64,000 nt of DNA from Streptomyces sp. A012304. GTDB taxonomy: Bacteria; Actinomycetota; Actinomycetes; Streptomycetales; Streptomycetaceae. The position numbers and the translations under genes are program-made. Each line of letters starts with the position of its first letter. The first letter of the stretch is position 1. A model generated the notes under the pieces. The model worked only from the letters and a program-made list of their open reading frames with translations, searched no databases and was not told the DNA's origin. Below, piece after piece: positions 1 to 8,700 of this stretch. Location of the stretch: the NCBI RefSeq assembly GCF_026008495.1, contig NZ_BQUN01000012.1:58340-122339 (forward strand), written 5' to 3'.

Positions 1-1
1 C

Positions 2-808
2 ATCAGCCTCGCTACGCAGAATCCGTTCGACGAGACGGAACTCGCACGAGGTTATTACTACGCGCAGTGGCGCAATGACGTCCGCAACAAGGAAGAAGCT
101 CTCTACTTCCAGCGAATGCGCGACCGCTGTGTCACCTTCACAGCGGCTCTGCACGCGGCGGCAATGGAGGAGCGAGACGACATATGGCACCGCTTCAAGG
201 GAGTCGACGTCCATGGACTTCGCGCGGCCTTGATGGCGGACGGACTCGCCCTCAGCCTCCCGCTGGCCCCGGAGTGGGACACCGCCTGGCTGGATCTGGA
301 CATCGAAGAGCTGTCTGAGGGCCCCGAGCCCGGAGACGTCGTCGCCGACGAGTACACGGACCAGGTCCGGCACACCTCCCGGAAGGCACACCTCGCCGAA
401 CACGAGGAGTGGATCCTGAGGCAAGGACTGGACCGCGTCTCCAGTGGAGCCGAACTCTGGGCGGGACGAGCGGACTTCTTCCCCCACCTCCAATTCCTCG
501 ACCGGGTGAAGGACGATCTGGAGAACCTCGACCCACGGTGGTTCAAGGGAGCCCGCCAGTTGCTGCGACAGCTTGAGGCCACCGCGGCCCAGTGGGACCC
601 GACTTCTCCCACCGGGCCGCACTGGGAGGCCCCGAACATCAGAGGCGAGCACGAGAACGCCCGCAAGGACCGGATGTGGGAGGACAACGGCAAGGACGAG
701 TGTTTCCAGTTGCACGGAAACCTCAACCGAGGCGCTGGCCGCATCTACTTCCGGCTCGTTCACGACGAGAAGGCCATCCGCATCGCCCACATCGGGCGCC
801 ACCTCTGA
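2..808 (+). CDS. Hypothetical protein, 5' end outside the window
   Basis: The frame is open from base 2 and runs into the ATG at 116 without a stop, so the gene begins upstream and only about 268 C-terminal residues are visible. I do not recognise the family. The visible part is charged, soluble and rich in Trp and acidic residues, with no membrane segment or signal peptide. The last 80 residues (GPHWE ... CFQLHGNLNRGAGRIYFRL ... IAHIGRHL) look like a small beta-rich domain. It lies 45 bp upstream of a RAMA-CBS-HEPN-like gene on the same strand, so co-transcription and a role in the same defence island are plausible but inferred. Confidence 0.6.
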   Translation: MSLATQNPFDETELARGYYYAQWRNDVRNKEEALYFQRMRDRCVTFTAALHAAAMEERDDIWHRFKGVDVHGLRAALMADGLALSLPLAPEWDTAWLDLDIEELSEGPEPGDVVADEYTDQVRHTSRKAHLAEHEEWILRQGLDRVSSGAELWAGRADFFPHLQFLDRVKDDLENLDPRWFKGARQLLRQLEATAAQWDPTSPTGPHWEAPNIRGEHENARKDRMWEDNGKDECFQLHGNLNRGAGRIYFRLVHDEKAIRIAHIGRHL

Positions 809-853
809 AACAGACACTCCCGCCTCTCCCAAACCGACAAAGGCGCAGGTGCC

Positions 854-2266
854 ATGACTGATTCCACCGCCGGCCCCGCAGAGACGCAGTCCCGCGCCCG
901 CTATCTCCTGGACGGACGACGGGTGACACTCACCGACCTCCTCAGCGCCGGGCTGCTCACAGAAGGCGAGCACCTGAAGTTCGTACGGCCCCGGATGGGC
1001 GAGTCGCACGACGCCACGGTCACGCCCCGTGGATGGATCCGGCTGGCGGACGGGGAGGAGTTCCGCTCGCCCTCCAAGGCCGCCACGGTCGCTGTCGGGT
1101 ACGGGACGTTCGACGGATGGGAGGCATGGCAGGTGGACGACGGCAGATTCCTGACGCAGTTGCGCCAGGAGCTGCTGGACCGGGCCGCCGAGGAAACCGA
1201 GCCCACGGAACCGGAGGAGGAGCGACAGACGTCGCTGTCGCCCAGCGAACGCCATGCCCGACTGAAGAAGGCACGTGAGTCGGCCGAGGCAGGCAGCCCG
1301 TTCACCCTCACCGTGCAGGAGCTGCTGGGCTGGTGGGGTGCGACCGGCCGGGGACTGGTCAATGAACAGATCGAGGCCGACCTCGCCAACCACAGCCTCA
1401 TCACCTCGCCCGAGTTCGACAAGGTCCCCCTGACCGCCACGGTCCAGCTGGTCAAGGCTGCGGAAGAGGACGTCGAGGACATTCCTCTCGCCGGGTCTTC
1501 ACCGCCCCTCACAGCGCCGGCCGGCACGTCCGAAGAACAGGAGTCACGCGAGACCGGGCTCACCGTAGGCACCCTGCCCTCCGCCCTCGGCGGTGTCGTC
1601 AGCGTCAAGCCGACCGCCACCTTCGAGGAGGTCATCACGCTGATGGTGCTCCACGACTTCTCGCAGCTGCCCGTCCTCGCCGGTCCGCACAACCTGCGGG
1701 GATCCGTCTCGTGGAAGTCGATAGCGCGTGCCCGGCACGCCGACCCCGGCGCCCATCTCTCCCAGGCCATCGTGGACGCCCGGGACGTGCGCTACGACCA
1801 CGACCTGATCGATGTCCTTCCCACCCTGGCCGAACACGACTTCGTCCTCGTCCGTGACCAGCGGAACGCCATCGCCGGCATCGTCACCGCCGCCGACGTG
1901 GCCCAGGCCTACGGCGAACTGGCCGGACACTTCCTCCTGATCGGGGAGATGGACCGCAGGCTGCGGCAGGTCATCGCGGGCGCCTTCACCCTGCCCGAGG
2001 TCACAAAACTCTGCGACCCGAAGGAAGAACGCATCACCGCCTTCGGCGACATGAGCGTCGGCGACTACAAACGCGTACTGGAGAACCCCGACCTGTGGCA
2101 GCAACTGGGATGGCCACTCGACCGCAAGGTGTTCATCGACCGGCTTGAGGAGATCCGCAGGATCCGCAACAACGTCATGCACTTCAACAGCAGCGATCCC
2201 CTACCGAAGGACGACGTGGACAAGATCCGCAACCTCAACAAGCTGCTGCGGGAGTACGGGGAGTAG
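854..2266 (+). CDS. RAMA domain - CBS pair - HEPN-like protein, candidate defence effector
   Basis: 470 residues, ATG start. Residues about 15-110 (TLTDLLSAGLL ... SPSKAA ... GWEAW) match the RAMA domain, a small module of restriction and defence proteins thought to recognise DNA. Residues about 120-220 are an uncharacterised helical segment. Residues about 236-355 read as two CBS repeats (SVKPTATFEEVITLM ... FSQLPVL ... GIVTAADVA), which normally bind adenine nucleotides. The C-terminal 105 residues are helical and contain R438-N-N-V-M-H443, the Rx4H signature of HEPN ribonucleases. A DNA-sensing, nucleotide-gated RNase is the obvious reading, but the motif is short and the function is inferred. 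Neighbours on both sides also look like defence genes. Confidence 0.65.
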   Translation: MTDSTAGPAETQSRARYLLDGRRVTLTDLLSAGLLTEGEHLKFVRPRMGESHDATVTPRGWIRLADGEEFRSPSKAATVAVGYGTFDGWEAWQVDDGRFLTQLRQELLDRAAEETEPTEPEEERQTSLSPSERHARLKKARESAEAGSPFTLTVQELLGWWGATGRGLVNEQIEADLANHSLITSPEFDKVPLTATVQLVKAAEEDVEDIPLAGSSPPLTAPAGTSEEQESRETGLTVGTLPSALGGVVSVKPTATFEEVITLMVLHDFSQLPVLAGPHNLRGSVSWKSIARARHADPGAHLSQAIVDARDVRYDHDLIDVLPTLAEHDFVLVRDQRNAIAGIVTAADVAQAYGELAGHFLLIGEMDRRLRQVIAGAFTLPEVTKLCDPKEERITAFGDMSVGDYKRVLENPDLWQQLGWPLDRKVFIDRLEEIRRIRNNVMHFNSSDPLPKDDVDKIRNLNKLLREYGE

Positions 2267-2381
2267 ATCCAGGGACCTGCCGCACACCGCCGCCTACACG
2301 CCACACACCGTCGCCTACGGCGGCTCTCTGTGTGCGCGTCGGCCCTGGGCACATCCGTGTGCGCCCGGCAGCGTAGGCGCC

Positions 2382-2894
2382 ATGAACAGTAAGCACTCAC
2401 CCACCTCCATGACGGCGGCCGCAACACGTGACGCGGCAGAAGTGGGCGCCACGACCGCCGAGTTCACGATGCGCTTCAGTTCCACTCCGCGCGGCGCCCG
2501 CCTCGCCCGCCGCCTGGTCGCGGACCGGCTCGACGCATGGGGCCACCCCTACACGTCCACAGTGAACGAGACGCTGACCCTCATCACAGCCGAGCTGACC
2601 GCCAACGCCGTACGCCACGGGCACGTACAGGGACGCGACTTCGAGGTGCGACTCGTCGCTACCGGCGAGACGCTGAGCGTGGAGGTCTCCGACACGCGTG
2701 CGGAGCGCGTGCCGCCGCTCTCCCCGCGGGAGGCTCCCGGTGACGCCGAGGCCGGTCGTGGGCTGATGCTCGTAGCCGCTCTGGCCGACCGGTGGGGCAT
2801 CGAGCCCCGGGCGATGGGCCCCGGGAAGACCGTGTGGGCGGAGACGGGCTGTCCCCTCACCGGCCGCTCGCCCGCCCTCGGGATGCCGCGATGA
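2382..2894 (+). CDS. ATP-binding protein, RsbW/anti-sigma-like HATPase
   Basis: 170 residues. This is a stand-alone GHKL/HATPase_c domain of the RsbW / serine-kinase anti-sigma type that Streptomyces carries in many copies. The N box (ELTANAVRHG, near residue 75), the D-T-R G1 box (near 103) and the G2 box (GRGLMLVAALADRWG, near 130) are all visible. There is no sensor, dimerisation or membrane region. Such proteins bind ATP and often phosphorylate or sequester an anti-anti-sigma partner, but no STAS or sigma gene is adjacent, so the target is unknown. The ATG at 2382 is preceded by GTAGGCGCC, compatible with a near-leaderless start; an in-frame ATG at 2409 is an alternative. Confidence 0.75.
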   Translation: MNSKHSPTSMTAAATRDAAEVGATTAEFTMRFSSTPRGARLARRLVADRLDAWGHPYTSTVNETLTLITAELTANAVRHGHVQGRDFEVRLVATGETLSVEVSDTRAERVPPLSPREAPGDAEAGRGLMLVAALADRWGIEPRAMGPGKTVWAETGCPLTGRSPALGMPR

Positions 2895-2912
2895 CTCGCG
2901 TACTCTCCGTGC

Positions 2913-4367
2913 ATGGTTTACGTCATAGCGCTCAGTGAGAAGGAACTTGACCGTATTGACATGGACTTACGGCTGAAGCAGTCCTTCACCAAGACTGTCG
3001 CCGCCGAGTCCTTGCCGAGTGGTTCCGAGCCGCAGATCACTCTGCTCGTCAAACGGTCGTCCGCGGCCGGGCAGGCCCCGCTGGTTTGGCTGGGGGTCGT
3101 ACGACAGCCACGCGGAGAGAAGGTGGCCGCAGTCGACTCCCGGGTCAACGTGGAACTGCTACGAGAGTGCCCCGTCTCTGTCTCGTTACAGGCCATCGAA
3201 AAGAAATTGCCCCCTGATGTCCGCAACGTGATCGTTGCCGCTTCGGACAGGGAATTCACCATCCTCGACGCCGTTGCGTCCGAAGCTCTCCTTTCGGCCC
3301 TCGCCCAGCACCATGAGAAGCTGCGCCAACTGCTCGACTTTCTGGGTGAGGCCGCCGAGCCAGAACGCCTCGATCCGCTGAGTCGGGCCGAGGACGCCTC
3401 TTGGCAGGAGCAACTCGAAGCTGCCCGGCTGGCTATGGCAACCGTGGGGATTCCGCCTGCTCGGCTTGCCGCGTGGCGCCGTCCGGCCGATCGCCACGCG
3501 CCGGCTCTGGCTGGTCTAATCGCCGAACCCTATGAACCGTCGCTACTCGACTACGACATGCATCACTTCTTCGACGGAGACGACGTCTTCCAGTCCATGG
3601 GGCCTCCGTATGTCGGCGGCTCTCTCGGCTCCGCCTTTCGATGCGACATCCAAGTCTTCGAACACCTCGGCCGCCGAATCGAAATCGCGAACGTCAACGC
3701 ATCACCGGTCGAAACTCGCCTCGGCACCGACCTGATTTTCTACCACGAGCCGACGCAAAGCTTCGTGCTGGTGCAGTACAAGCGCCTGCCGCACGAAGCC
3801 GGAAACCGCTGGATTCGCGTTGACAAGAAACTGCTGAGTCAGCTGGACCGACTGGAGCGCGTGGCCGCCCTCAGCCGCCCAGCGGGCCTTCCCCACGAAT
3901 GGCGGCTCGGCCCTGATCCATGCTTTGTGAAGCTCTCCTACTGGCCCCTGACGGAAACCATCGACCCAGGCCCCTCGCCCGGCATGTATCTGCCCGTACC
4001 GTACGTGCGGCTACTGCTGGAAGACGACGTCACACGGGGCCCCAATGGCGGACGGCTGCTCGGGTACCCCCAGATCGACCGGTATCTGACGAACACCGAG
4101 TTCACCACGCTCATCAAGAACGGATTGGTGGGCACCGTCGGCACAACGATCGAGGAACTCGCGGCAATCGGTGCGCAACGGGCCGAGGAGGACAGGATGT
4201 CCGTAGTCGTCGCCGTCGAGAGGGCCACGGGTCCACTGCGCGAGACGGTCAAGGAGCGGCACAAGCGCAACCACGCTCAGGGATACGACAAGGCGCTCGC
4301 CAACCGCTTGCGCAGGCAGCGTCGTCACGCACCCATGCCCGGTCAGCAGACGTTCCCTGAGGCTTAG
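2913..4367 (+). CDS. Hypothetical protein with Mrr-like D...QxK nuclease motif
   Basis: 484 residues. Family not recognised. Residues about 1-130 are a beta-rich domain (LLVKRSS ... VWLGVV ... NVIVAASDREFTI). Residues about 235-330 contain GTDLIF followed 14 residues later by LVQYKRL: D273 then Q288-x-K290, the D-(x)n-QxK core of Mrr-like PD-(D/E)XK nucleases. The C-terminus is strongly basic (RHKRNHAQGYDKALANRLRRQRR), fitting nucleic-acid binding. TACTCT sits 6 bp before the ATG, suggesting a leaderless transcript separate from the gene 18 bp upstream. It ends 67 bp from the convergent beta-protein gene. I infer a nuclease of the defence island; no active-site glutamate was assigned. Confidence 0.5.
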   Translation: MVYVIALSEKELDRIDMDLRLKQSFTKTVAAESLPSGSEPQITLLVKRSSAAGQAPLVWLGVVRQPRGEKVAAVDSRVNVELLRECPVSVSLQAIEKKLPPDVRNVIVAASDREFTILDAVASEALLSALAQHHEKLRQLLDFLGEAAEPERLDPLSRAEDASWQEQLEAARLAMATVGIPPARLAAWRRPADRHAPALAGLIAEPYEPSLLDYDMHHFFDGDDVFQSMGPPYVGGSLGSAFRCDIQVFEHLGRRIEIANVNASPVETRLGTDLIFYHEPTQSFVLVQYKRLPHEAGNRWIRVDKKLLSQLDRLERVAALSRPAGLPHEWRLGPDPCFVKLSYWPLTETIDPGPSPGMYLPVPYVRLLLEDDVTRGPNGGRLLGYPQIDRYLTNTEFTTLIKNGLVGTVGTTIEELAAIGAQRAEEDRMSVVVAVERATGPLRETVKERHKRNHAQGYDKALANRLRRQRRHAPMPGQQTFPEA

Positions 4368-4389
4368 GGCTTGGCAGTCTCGGGCCGGT

Positions 4390-4427
4390 CCGGCTCGGCT
4401 CGACTCGGCTCGGCTCGGCTCGGCTCG
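4390..4427 (+). repeat. Pentanucleotide CTCGG tandem repeat
   Basis: About eight copies of a CTCGG unit, one altered to CTCGA, lie between two convergent genes (stops at 4367 and 4435). A slippage-prone simple repeat; no function can be read from it. Confidence 0.8.
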
Positions 4428-4434
4428 GGAACGC

Positions 4435-5475
4435 TCACAGGCCAAGGCTCCGCACCACGAACTTCATGTGCTGGATGTTGCCCACCTTGTTCCACGTCGA
4501 GTGGTTACCGGTGCTGACTGAGCCTTCGGTCCGGTCGCGCAACCACCTCTCTCCTGTTCCCGCCTCCGCGCCCCGGAAGTCCGCGAGCCTGGTGAGACAG
4601 CGCGCGGCCTCCCGGTTGGCGTCGTCGTACTGCCTGCCGTGCGGCACCTTGGACAGGTGGTAGGAGCGGGCGGTGGTGTAGCGGAGGATGCCCCACGGCG
4701 GGCCTCCGCCGCGCGCGGGCGGGGTCTGGGTGACGTACGTGGCGGGGTGGATTCCGTAGTCGCCATAGCGGAGTCGGGGGAGGTACGGGCGTTCACCGTG
4801 CTGGATCTCGTGCCAGGTTTCCCAGTCCGTGCGCGGGGCCTCGTACGGGACGCCTTCCCGGAAGTCGGCCGGCGGTTCGGGGAAGCCGCCCGCCACCACG
4901 GTCACGGTGTGCCACGAGGTGAGCGGGATCAGGGAGTCCAGGGCGCGCAGCGCCTCCTTGGCGGCTTCGGGGCGGTCGGGCAGGACCGTGCAGAGGTCGA
5001 GGAAGAGGGCGGCCGGGTGGTTCGCGGGAAGCCGGTCCAGCAACGCGCGGACGTCCCAGGCCGTGCCGTCGTTCCACTCGCCGGGGAGACGCACGCGGAT
5101 ACCGAGTACGTCCTCGCGTCGCCGAGCCACGGCGAGGGCGAGTGACTGCTGCGCGACGGGGCGTCCGGGTCCGGTTACGGGCCGCAGGTTGCGGTGGTCC
5201 CACCAGTCGAGGGTGAGAGCCTCGGTCAGGACCGCGGCTTCGTTGGCGTCGGCGAACGGCGCGTCCAGCCAAGCGGATCCGTGGCGCTGTGCGGCGGTGA
5301 CGCCGTCGGCGTCCTTGCCGATCCGTTCGGCCAGCGGCTTCGGCAGCGTGCCGGGGCGGGGAGGCAGTGTCCACAGGGGAGCGATCCGGCACTGTACGTC
5401 CGGCGTCAGCTCACGGTAGGCGGCCGTGGCGTGCGGCCGGGTCGGCAGGACGGGAACGTACAGCGGTACGGACAT
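4435..5475 (-). CDS. T4-beta-type (beta family) protein
   Basis: 346 residues. The opening (YVPVLPTRPHATAAYRELTPDVQCRIAPLWTL) and the body (pairs of 'LFLDLCTVL' and 'VVAGGFPE' strands, then 'YGDYGIHP' and 'GILRYTT' near the C-terminus) match the beta-protein family named after a phage T4 protein, as I remember it. The usual length is about 350 residues, so the gene looks complete. Biochemical function is unknown; relatives occur in phages and in bacterial defence or mobile regions. It is transcribed divergently from the giant helicase gene, with 270 bp between them, and convergently with the D-QxK gene. Confidence 0.6.
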   Translation of the reverse strand: MSVPLYVPVLPTRPHATAAYRELTPDVQCRIAPLWTLPPRPGTLPKPLAERIGKDADGVTAAQRHGSAWLDAPFADANEAAVLTEALTLDWWDHRNLRPVTGPGRPVAQQSLALAVARRREDVLGIRVRLPGEWNDGTAWDVRALLDRLPANHPAALFLDLCTVLPDRPEAAKEALRALDSLIPLTSWHTVTVVAGGFPEPPADFREGVPYEAPRTDWETWHEIQHGERPYLPRLRYGDYGIHPATYVTQTPPARGGGPPWGILRYTTARSYHLSKVPHGRQYDDANREAARCLTRLADFRGAEAGTGERWLRDRTEGSVSTGNHSTWNKVGNIQHMKFVVRSLGL

Positions 5476-5745
5476 GACGTCCCCCTCGGCGCTGCCCGTG
5501 CACGGTGTTTTCCTTGTTTTCCTTCAGGGTGAAACCATTGGCCGGGGCCGGAAAGGGCGCCAATCAGCCATCGGTTCGCGGCTGGGACGTCCGATGCGGC
5601 AGCGGGCCGGCGCCGGATCACCCGGACCGCGGGTGTACCCGTCCCCTCACACACTGTCCGACCTGCGCTATACGGTTGATCCGCACCACACGAGGCGACC
5701 GTTGCCACGCGCACGTCTCGGGATCCACGGACGAAGGGGAGCGTC
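5476..5745. promoter_or_regulatory. Divergent promoter region between beta protein and giant helicase
   Basis: A 270-bp gap between divergent genes. TATACG near 5670 is a candidate -10 for the rightward helicase transcript, leaving a leader of roughly 65 nt. AAGGGGAGCG just before the GTG at 5746 is a usable ribosome-binding site. The AT-rich stretch at 5505-5525 (TGTTTTCCTTGTTTTCC on the plus strand) lies close to the leftward gene start. No clear operator was seen. Confidence 0.4.
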
Positions 5746-8700
5746 GTGAAGCCCACTCTGGCCGCCGCGCAGCTGCGGGGCAGTCTGACGCAATACCTCA
5801 CGACGACCTACGCGCTGGCCGACGACGACACCCGGCGGGCCCTGGAGCGGTTTCTGGGGGACCCGGAGTCGGGGATCTTCCGGGGGCCGTATCTGCGGAT
5901 CAGGACGCCGTTCCACAAGGCGGACGACGGGTGGGAACGGCATCTGGAGTGGCGGCCCGGATTCACACCGTGGCGGCACCAGGCCAAGGCATGGCAGCGG
6001 CTCAGCACGCTGGGCGGCAGGGAGGCCGAGCCGACGCTCGTGACGACCGGCACGGGTTCCGGCAAGACGGAGTCGTTCCTGGTGCCGGTGCTCGACCATT
6101 GCCGACGGCAGAAGGCTCTCGGGCGGCGCGGTGTGAAGGCCGTACTCCTGTATCCGATGAACGCGCTGGCCACCGACCAGGCGGGCCGCATCAGCGACTA
6201 CCTGACCGCGCCCGACCTCGCCCAGGTGACCGCGGGTCTGTACATCGGCGACCGGCCGGACACCGGCTTCCGGCGGGTCCTGACCCGGCGCGAGGAGATG
6301 CGTGTCTCCGCGCCGGACGTGCTGATCACCAACTACAAGATGCTGGACCTGCTCCTGCAGCGCGGTGAGGACCGGGCCCTGTGGGAAGGCGCGGAGGTCG
6401 CGTACGTGGTGCTGGACGAGTTCCACACCTACGACGGCGCGCAGGGCACCGACGTGGCCATGCTGCTGCGTCGGCTGGCGACGGCGGTCGGCGCGACGCG
6501 GCCGGACCGTCCGCTGGGGCGGATCTGCCCCGTGGCGACCTCCGCGACGCTCGGCGCGGGGCGAGCGGGCACGTCGGCCGGGGGCATCCTGGACGTGGCG
6601 GCGCAGGTGTTCGGCATGCCGTTCACGGCGGACGCGGTCATCGGCGAGGAGCGGATGACCGCCGAGGAGTTCACCGGCGAGGTCGACTACGCGCTTCCCG
6701 AGCCGCCCACTCCGCAGGAGGTCATCGCGGTGTCGGGCGGCGTCGGCGTGGAGGCGAAGCCGGACCTGCTGGACCTGGACGGGCTCGCCGCCCGCATGCT
6801 GGGGCGGCAGGGCCTCGACGCGTTCCGTATCGGCCGTCTGCTGAAGCGGCACGACTTCACGCAGGGCGTGCTCGCGCTGCTCGACGGCGAACCGCTGGAC
6901 GAGTGGGGTCTGCGGGACCGTCTCGCGCGCTTCGGATACGCCTGGGGGCGCACCGCCCGGGAGAATCCGCAGCTGGTGCTGCAAGCCCTGTCCCGTTTCG
7001 TGGCCCTGCTGTCCGCCGCCCGGGACCCCGACTCCGACGAACGGCGTCCGCGTCCGCTGCTGCACGTGGAGGCCCATCTCTGGGTGCGGCCGGTGACGCG
7101 TGTGCTGCGCGGGGTAGGCCGGACACCGGAGTTCCGCTGGTACGAGGACGACCGCGCGCAGGCGCGGCGCGCTGCCCTGGCTGCGGCTCCCCCCTCGGAC
7201 GAGGAAGACGGAGCCTCCTCGGGCAACGGGTTCTCGGGCGGGGCGAACCGGCCGCAGCCCCTGGCAGGCACGGATACGGCGGTGCGGCCCGCGCAGGTGC
7301 ATCTGCCCGCCGTCTACTGTCGCGCGTGCGGGCGATCCGGCTGGGCCGTGCTGTCCCCGGAGTCCGATCCGCAGCAGCTCGTCATGGCGCAGGACCGGAT
7401 CTGGCGGGCCGGCGTAGGCCGTGACAAGCGCCGCATCCGCTACTTCATCTCAGCGACCGAGCCGGAGCGGCGCCAGGCACTCGACGCGCTGGCCGGGCGA
7501 CTGCCCGCGGGCAGCGGCGTCGATCCGCTTTCCGTGGTGGTACTCGACGGGGCGCAGGGCACCTACCGGCTACCGACGGCCGGAGACGACGGGGACCTGA
7601 TGGACGCCTGGTTCGCGCTCGCGCTGCTCGACAAGAAGACCGCCGACAAGGCGGCAAGGGACGACCGCTGTCCGGCGTGCAACACCGACAACAGCATCCG
7701 GTTCCTCGGTACGGCGCAGGCGGCGCTCGCCTCGGCCACGGTCACCCAGCTCTTCACGGGCGGGGACATCGCGCTGGTACCGGAGGAACGCAAGACGCTG
7801 CTGTTCAACGACTCGACGCAGGACGCCGCGCACCGCGCCGGGTACGTCGCCAACGCCTCGTACAAGTTCTCGCTGAGGTCGCTGCTCGCGCACAACCTCG
7901 ACGACTCGGGCGCGGCGACCGCGCTCAACGACCTGATCGGCAACGTACTCGACTCGGTGGACGACCCCGAGGCGCTGGCCGCCGTCGTACCGCCGGATCT
8001 GCACGACGAGCCGGGTGTCGACCGGGTGTTGTCGGGGCGCGGTACCGGAGACGCCCGTACCTGGCGGCTGATCGGTGAACGGCTGGCGTTCGCCACGGTC
8101 ATGGAGTTCGGGCTGCGGTCACGGCTCGGTCGCACCCTGGAGCTCACGCGGACGGCGGCCGCCGAGGTCGTCGTCGAGAACCCTGAGCGGGTCACCGACC
8201 TCGCCCGTGATCTGCACCTCGCGCTGCCGGGCCAGATGGTGATGACGGGCGGACTCCCGACACCTGAGCGGTATCTCGCCTATGTGCGTGGCCTTCTGGA
8301 ACGGCTGCGTCTGCGCGGCGCGGTCCGGCACCGGTGGCTGGAGCAGTGGATGCGGGAGGCCGGTGCCGACCGGTTCCTCATCAGTGGGCGGCGACCGGAC
8401 GGCATGCCCGCGTTCCCGGAAGGGGTCGCCCCGCCGAGATTTCTGCTGGACGGCCAGAGGGACAGGACAGAGTTCGACGTGGTCACCGGTCGGCAGGCCT
8501 GGTTCCAGGACTGGACCCGCCGCTGTCTGGGGCTGGACGCCGTCGGGGCCACCGAGTACCTCCGCCGACTGCTGCCCGCCCTGGCCGACGAGCACGTGCT
8601 CAGCGTGCGGACGGCGAAGGACCGCACCACACGCGTCTACGGTCTCCAGCCCGGCCACATCCAGGTACGGCTGCTGGACGACTCGATCGTCAACAAGGCG

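Noticed and set aside
4390..4427. CTCGG repeat as a CRISPR or origin element
   Set aside because: No spacers or longer repeat units; a plain 5-bp microsatellite between convergent genes.
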